From the NCBI GenBank assembly GCA_024641465.1, contig JAHEDB010000001.1, forward strand, positions 1-43,813: a stretch of 43,813 nucleotides of DNA, given 5' to 3'. The notes beneath the pieces are model-generated. The model was given only the letters and a program-made list of their open reading frames with translations, was not told the origin of the DNA and did not search any database. This document shows, piece by piece, positions 42,868-43,813 of the stretch. The stretch comes from Chromatiales bacterium (GTDB taxonomy: Bacteria; Pseudomonadota; Gammaproteobacteria; UBA6429; Thiohalophilaceae). Both the position numbers and the translations under genes were made by a program. Position 1 is the stretch's first letter. Each line of letters starts with the position of its first letter.

Positions 42868-43583
42868 GCTGTTACCTGCTGGCAACCGTGATGAGCCGGT
42901 TTACCCGGCGCGGTTTGGTACCGATACTGATGATCGGCAGCACCCTGCACGGCATCGCCCTGTTGCAAGACTGGATGGACAACCAGCATGGGCCCTATCT
43001 GGGGTTATTTGATTCTCTATCGAGTAATCTGTGGACCCAACTCCTGGTGTTAGGCTTGCTGGCCAGTTTTAAGCTGTCATTTCAACGCGCCCTGCCTTAT
43101 GGCCTCGCCCTTGCCCTGCCCTTCGTTATCTGGCTGACTTTCGTCTCACCCGAACATCACTCCCTGCCACCAACCTACGCTACCCGCTGGTTCTACCTGC
43201 ACCTGTATGCCGGCAAGCTCGCCTATAGCCTGTTATTCATTGCCGTCACACTCAGTATTTATGAATGGCGCAACAAGCAAGCTATCTCATACACAACCCA
43301 ATACATCATGCTACTCGCCTTTCTCTGTCACAGCCTGCTGCTGTTTGCAGGTGGCAACTGGGCCTATCTCGCCTGGGGCAAATACTGGGACTGGAATCCG
43401 CTTGAGATCTGGAGCCTGCTGACCTGGTTGGGGTTTGGCTTATTTTTTCATCGCCGCAGTATGACAAATTGGAAATACTTGCCGGGTCAACACGGGTTTA
43501 TCACGCTGATCTATCTACTCGCGATATTGGGATTTTACGGGATTCCATTTTTGAGCAAGGCGACGCACCAGGGACTGGTTTGA
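42837..43583 (+). CDS. CcsA/ResC-type heme-handling protein (System II)
   Basis: The 248-residue product is a multi-helix membrane protein with the tryptophan-rich motif W-A-Y-L-A-W-G-K-Y-W-D-W-N-P-L-E (about 176-191), the diagnostic WWD heme-binding signature of CcsA/CcmC/CcmF proteins, flanked by conserved histidines (for example H-L-Y-A-G-K and C-H-S-L-L). With ResB it forms the System II heme transporter and synthetase. The ATG at 42837 overlaps the ResB gene by 31 bp. It is the last gene of the plus-strand operon. Confidence 0.92.
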   Translation: MVQSFLYGGLSCYLLATVMSRFTRRGLVPILMIGSTLHGIALLQDWMDNQHGPYLGLFDSLSSNLWTQLLVLGLLASFKLSFQRALPYGLALALPFVIWLTFVSPEHHSLPPTYATRWFYLHLYAGKLAYSLLFIAVTLSIYEWRNKQAISYTTQYIMLLAFLCHSLLLFAGGNWAYLAWGKYWDWNPLEIWSLLTWLGFGLFFHRRSMTNWKYLPGQHGFITLIYLLAILGFYGIPFLSKATHQGLV

Positions 43584-43647
43584 GGGTTGTGGATATTTCT
43601 TCAGTTTGAATCTCTGACGCGATTCATTATCAAAAGATACAAATGAA

Positions 43648-43677
43648 AAAGCCCTGCAACTTCCGTTGCAGGGCTTT
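43648..43677. terminator. Bidirectional terminator between ccsA-like gene and tRNA-Leu
   Basis: A perfect 13-bp stem AAAGCCCTGCAAC/GTTGCAGGGCTTT with loop TTCC lies between the convergent genes. The U-run is better on the minus strand (after tRNA-Leu), but it can serve both. Confidence 0.85.
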
Positions 43678-43686
43678 CTCTGATTT

Positions 43687-43771
43687 TGGTGCAGATGGCG
43701 AGACTCGAACTCGCACGGCTTGCGCCACTACCCCCTCAAGATAGCGTGTCTACCAATTCCACCACATCTGC
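43687..43771 (-). tRNA. leuU: tRNA-Leu (GAG)
   Basis: This 85-nt gene has the long variable arm of a leucine tRNA, anticodon GAG, a 7-bp acceptor stem GCAGATG/CATCTGC and encoded CCA. It lies just after the end of secG, as leuU does in many gammaproteobacteria. The cytochrome island begins on its 3' side. Confidence 0.96.
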
Positions 43772-43783
43772 TTGTCAGGTTTA

Positions 43784-43813
43784 TCACTCCGAGACGGGAA
43801 CGTCTGACTGTGG
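43784..43813 (-). CDS. secG: Probable C-terminus of SecG (fragment)
   Basis: Read on the minus strand, the window edge gives P-Q-S-D-V-P-V-S-E followed by a TGA stop 12 bp before tRNA-Leu. SecG proteins commonly end in a short S-D-(I/V)-P tail, and secG directly before tRNA-Leu is a common gammaproteobacterial arrangement. The identification rests on nine residues plus position, so it is tentative. Confidence 0.55.
   Translation of the reverse strand, partial: PQSDVPVSE

Overview
The window reads as the chromosome of a sulfur-oxidising gammaproteobacterium. Its backbone follows a conserved housekeeping order seen in several gammaproteobacteria, all on the minus strand: secG (only the last codons, right edge), tRNA-Leu(GAG), nuoABCDEFGHIJKLMN, initiator tRNA-Met, rimP, nusA, infB, rbfA, truB, rpsO, pnp. 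The left edge holds the end of a YheT-like hydrolase and a small lipoprotein. The soxYZ pair and a periplasmic DsrE-like protein point to reduced-sulfur metabolism. I cannot name a genus from sequence alone.

Two accessory blocks interrupt this backbone. Block 1 (about 9.6-15.0 kb, between tRNA-fMet and nuoN) holds soxYZ on the plus strand, a secreted DsrE-family protein on the minus strand, and a sigma-54-type response regulator with its membrane histidine kinase. I read -24/-12 (sigma-54) promoters before soxY and before the DsrE-like gene. A shared inverted repeat, TTGCA-N3-TGCA(A/G), lies about 100-120 bp upstream of both start sites and twice at the kinase gene's own start. Together these look like a self-contained two-component sulfur regulon.

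Block 2 (about 30.0-43.6 kb, between nuoA and tRNA-Leu) is a multiheme cytochrome island with 27 CXXCH motifs in six proteins. A nine-gene minus-strand run encodes, in transcription order, a pentaheme cytochrome, an NHL-propeller lipoprotein, a tetraheme cytochrome, a SurA/PpiC-type chaperone, a large probable outer-membrane beta-barrel, two related triheme cytochromes (one a lipoprotein) and two more NHL-propeller proteins. A divergent plus-strand run encodes a monoheme cytochrome, an undecaheme cytochrome ending in 22 glycines, and a ResB/CcsA (System II) cytochrome c maturation pair. The shared promoter region carries two perfect FNR-type palindromes, one placed for each direction, so both arms are probably induced at low oxygen. 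The simplest reading is an envelope electron conduit of the porin-cytochrome kind, with its own folding factor and heme-attachment machinery. Its electron donor or acceptor cannot be told from the sequence.

The nuo operon is complete, with 14 separate genes (nuoC and nuoD not fused), preceded by a strong sigma-70 promoter. The translation and RNA-decay operon has a promoter and an apparent leader terminator directly before rimP.
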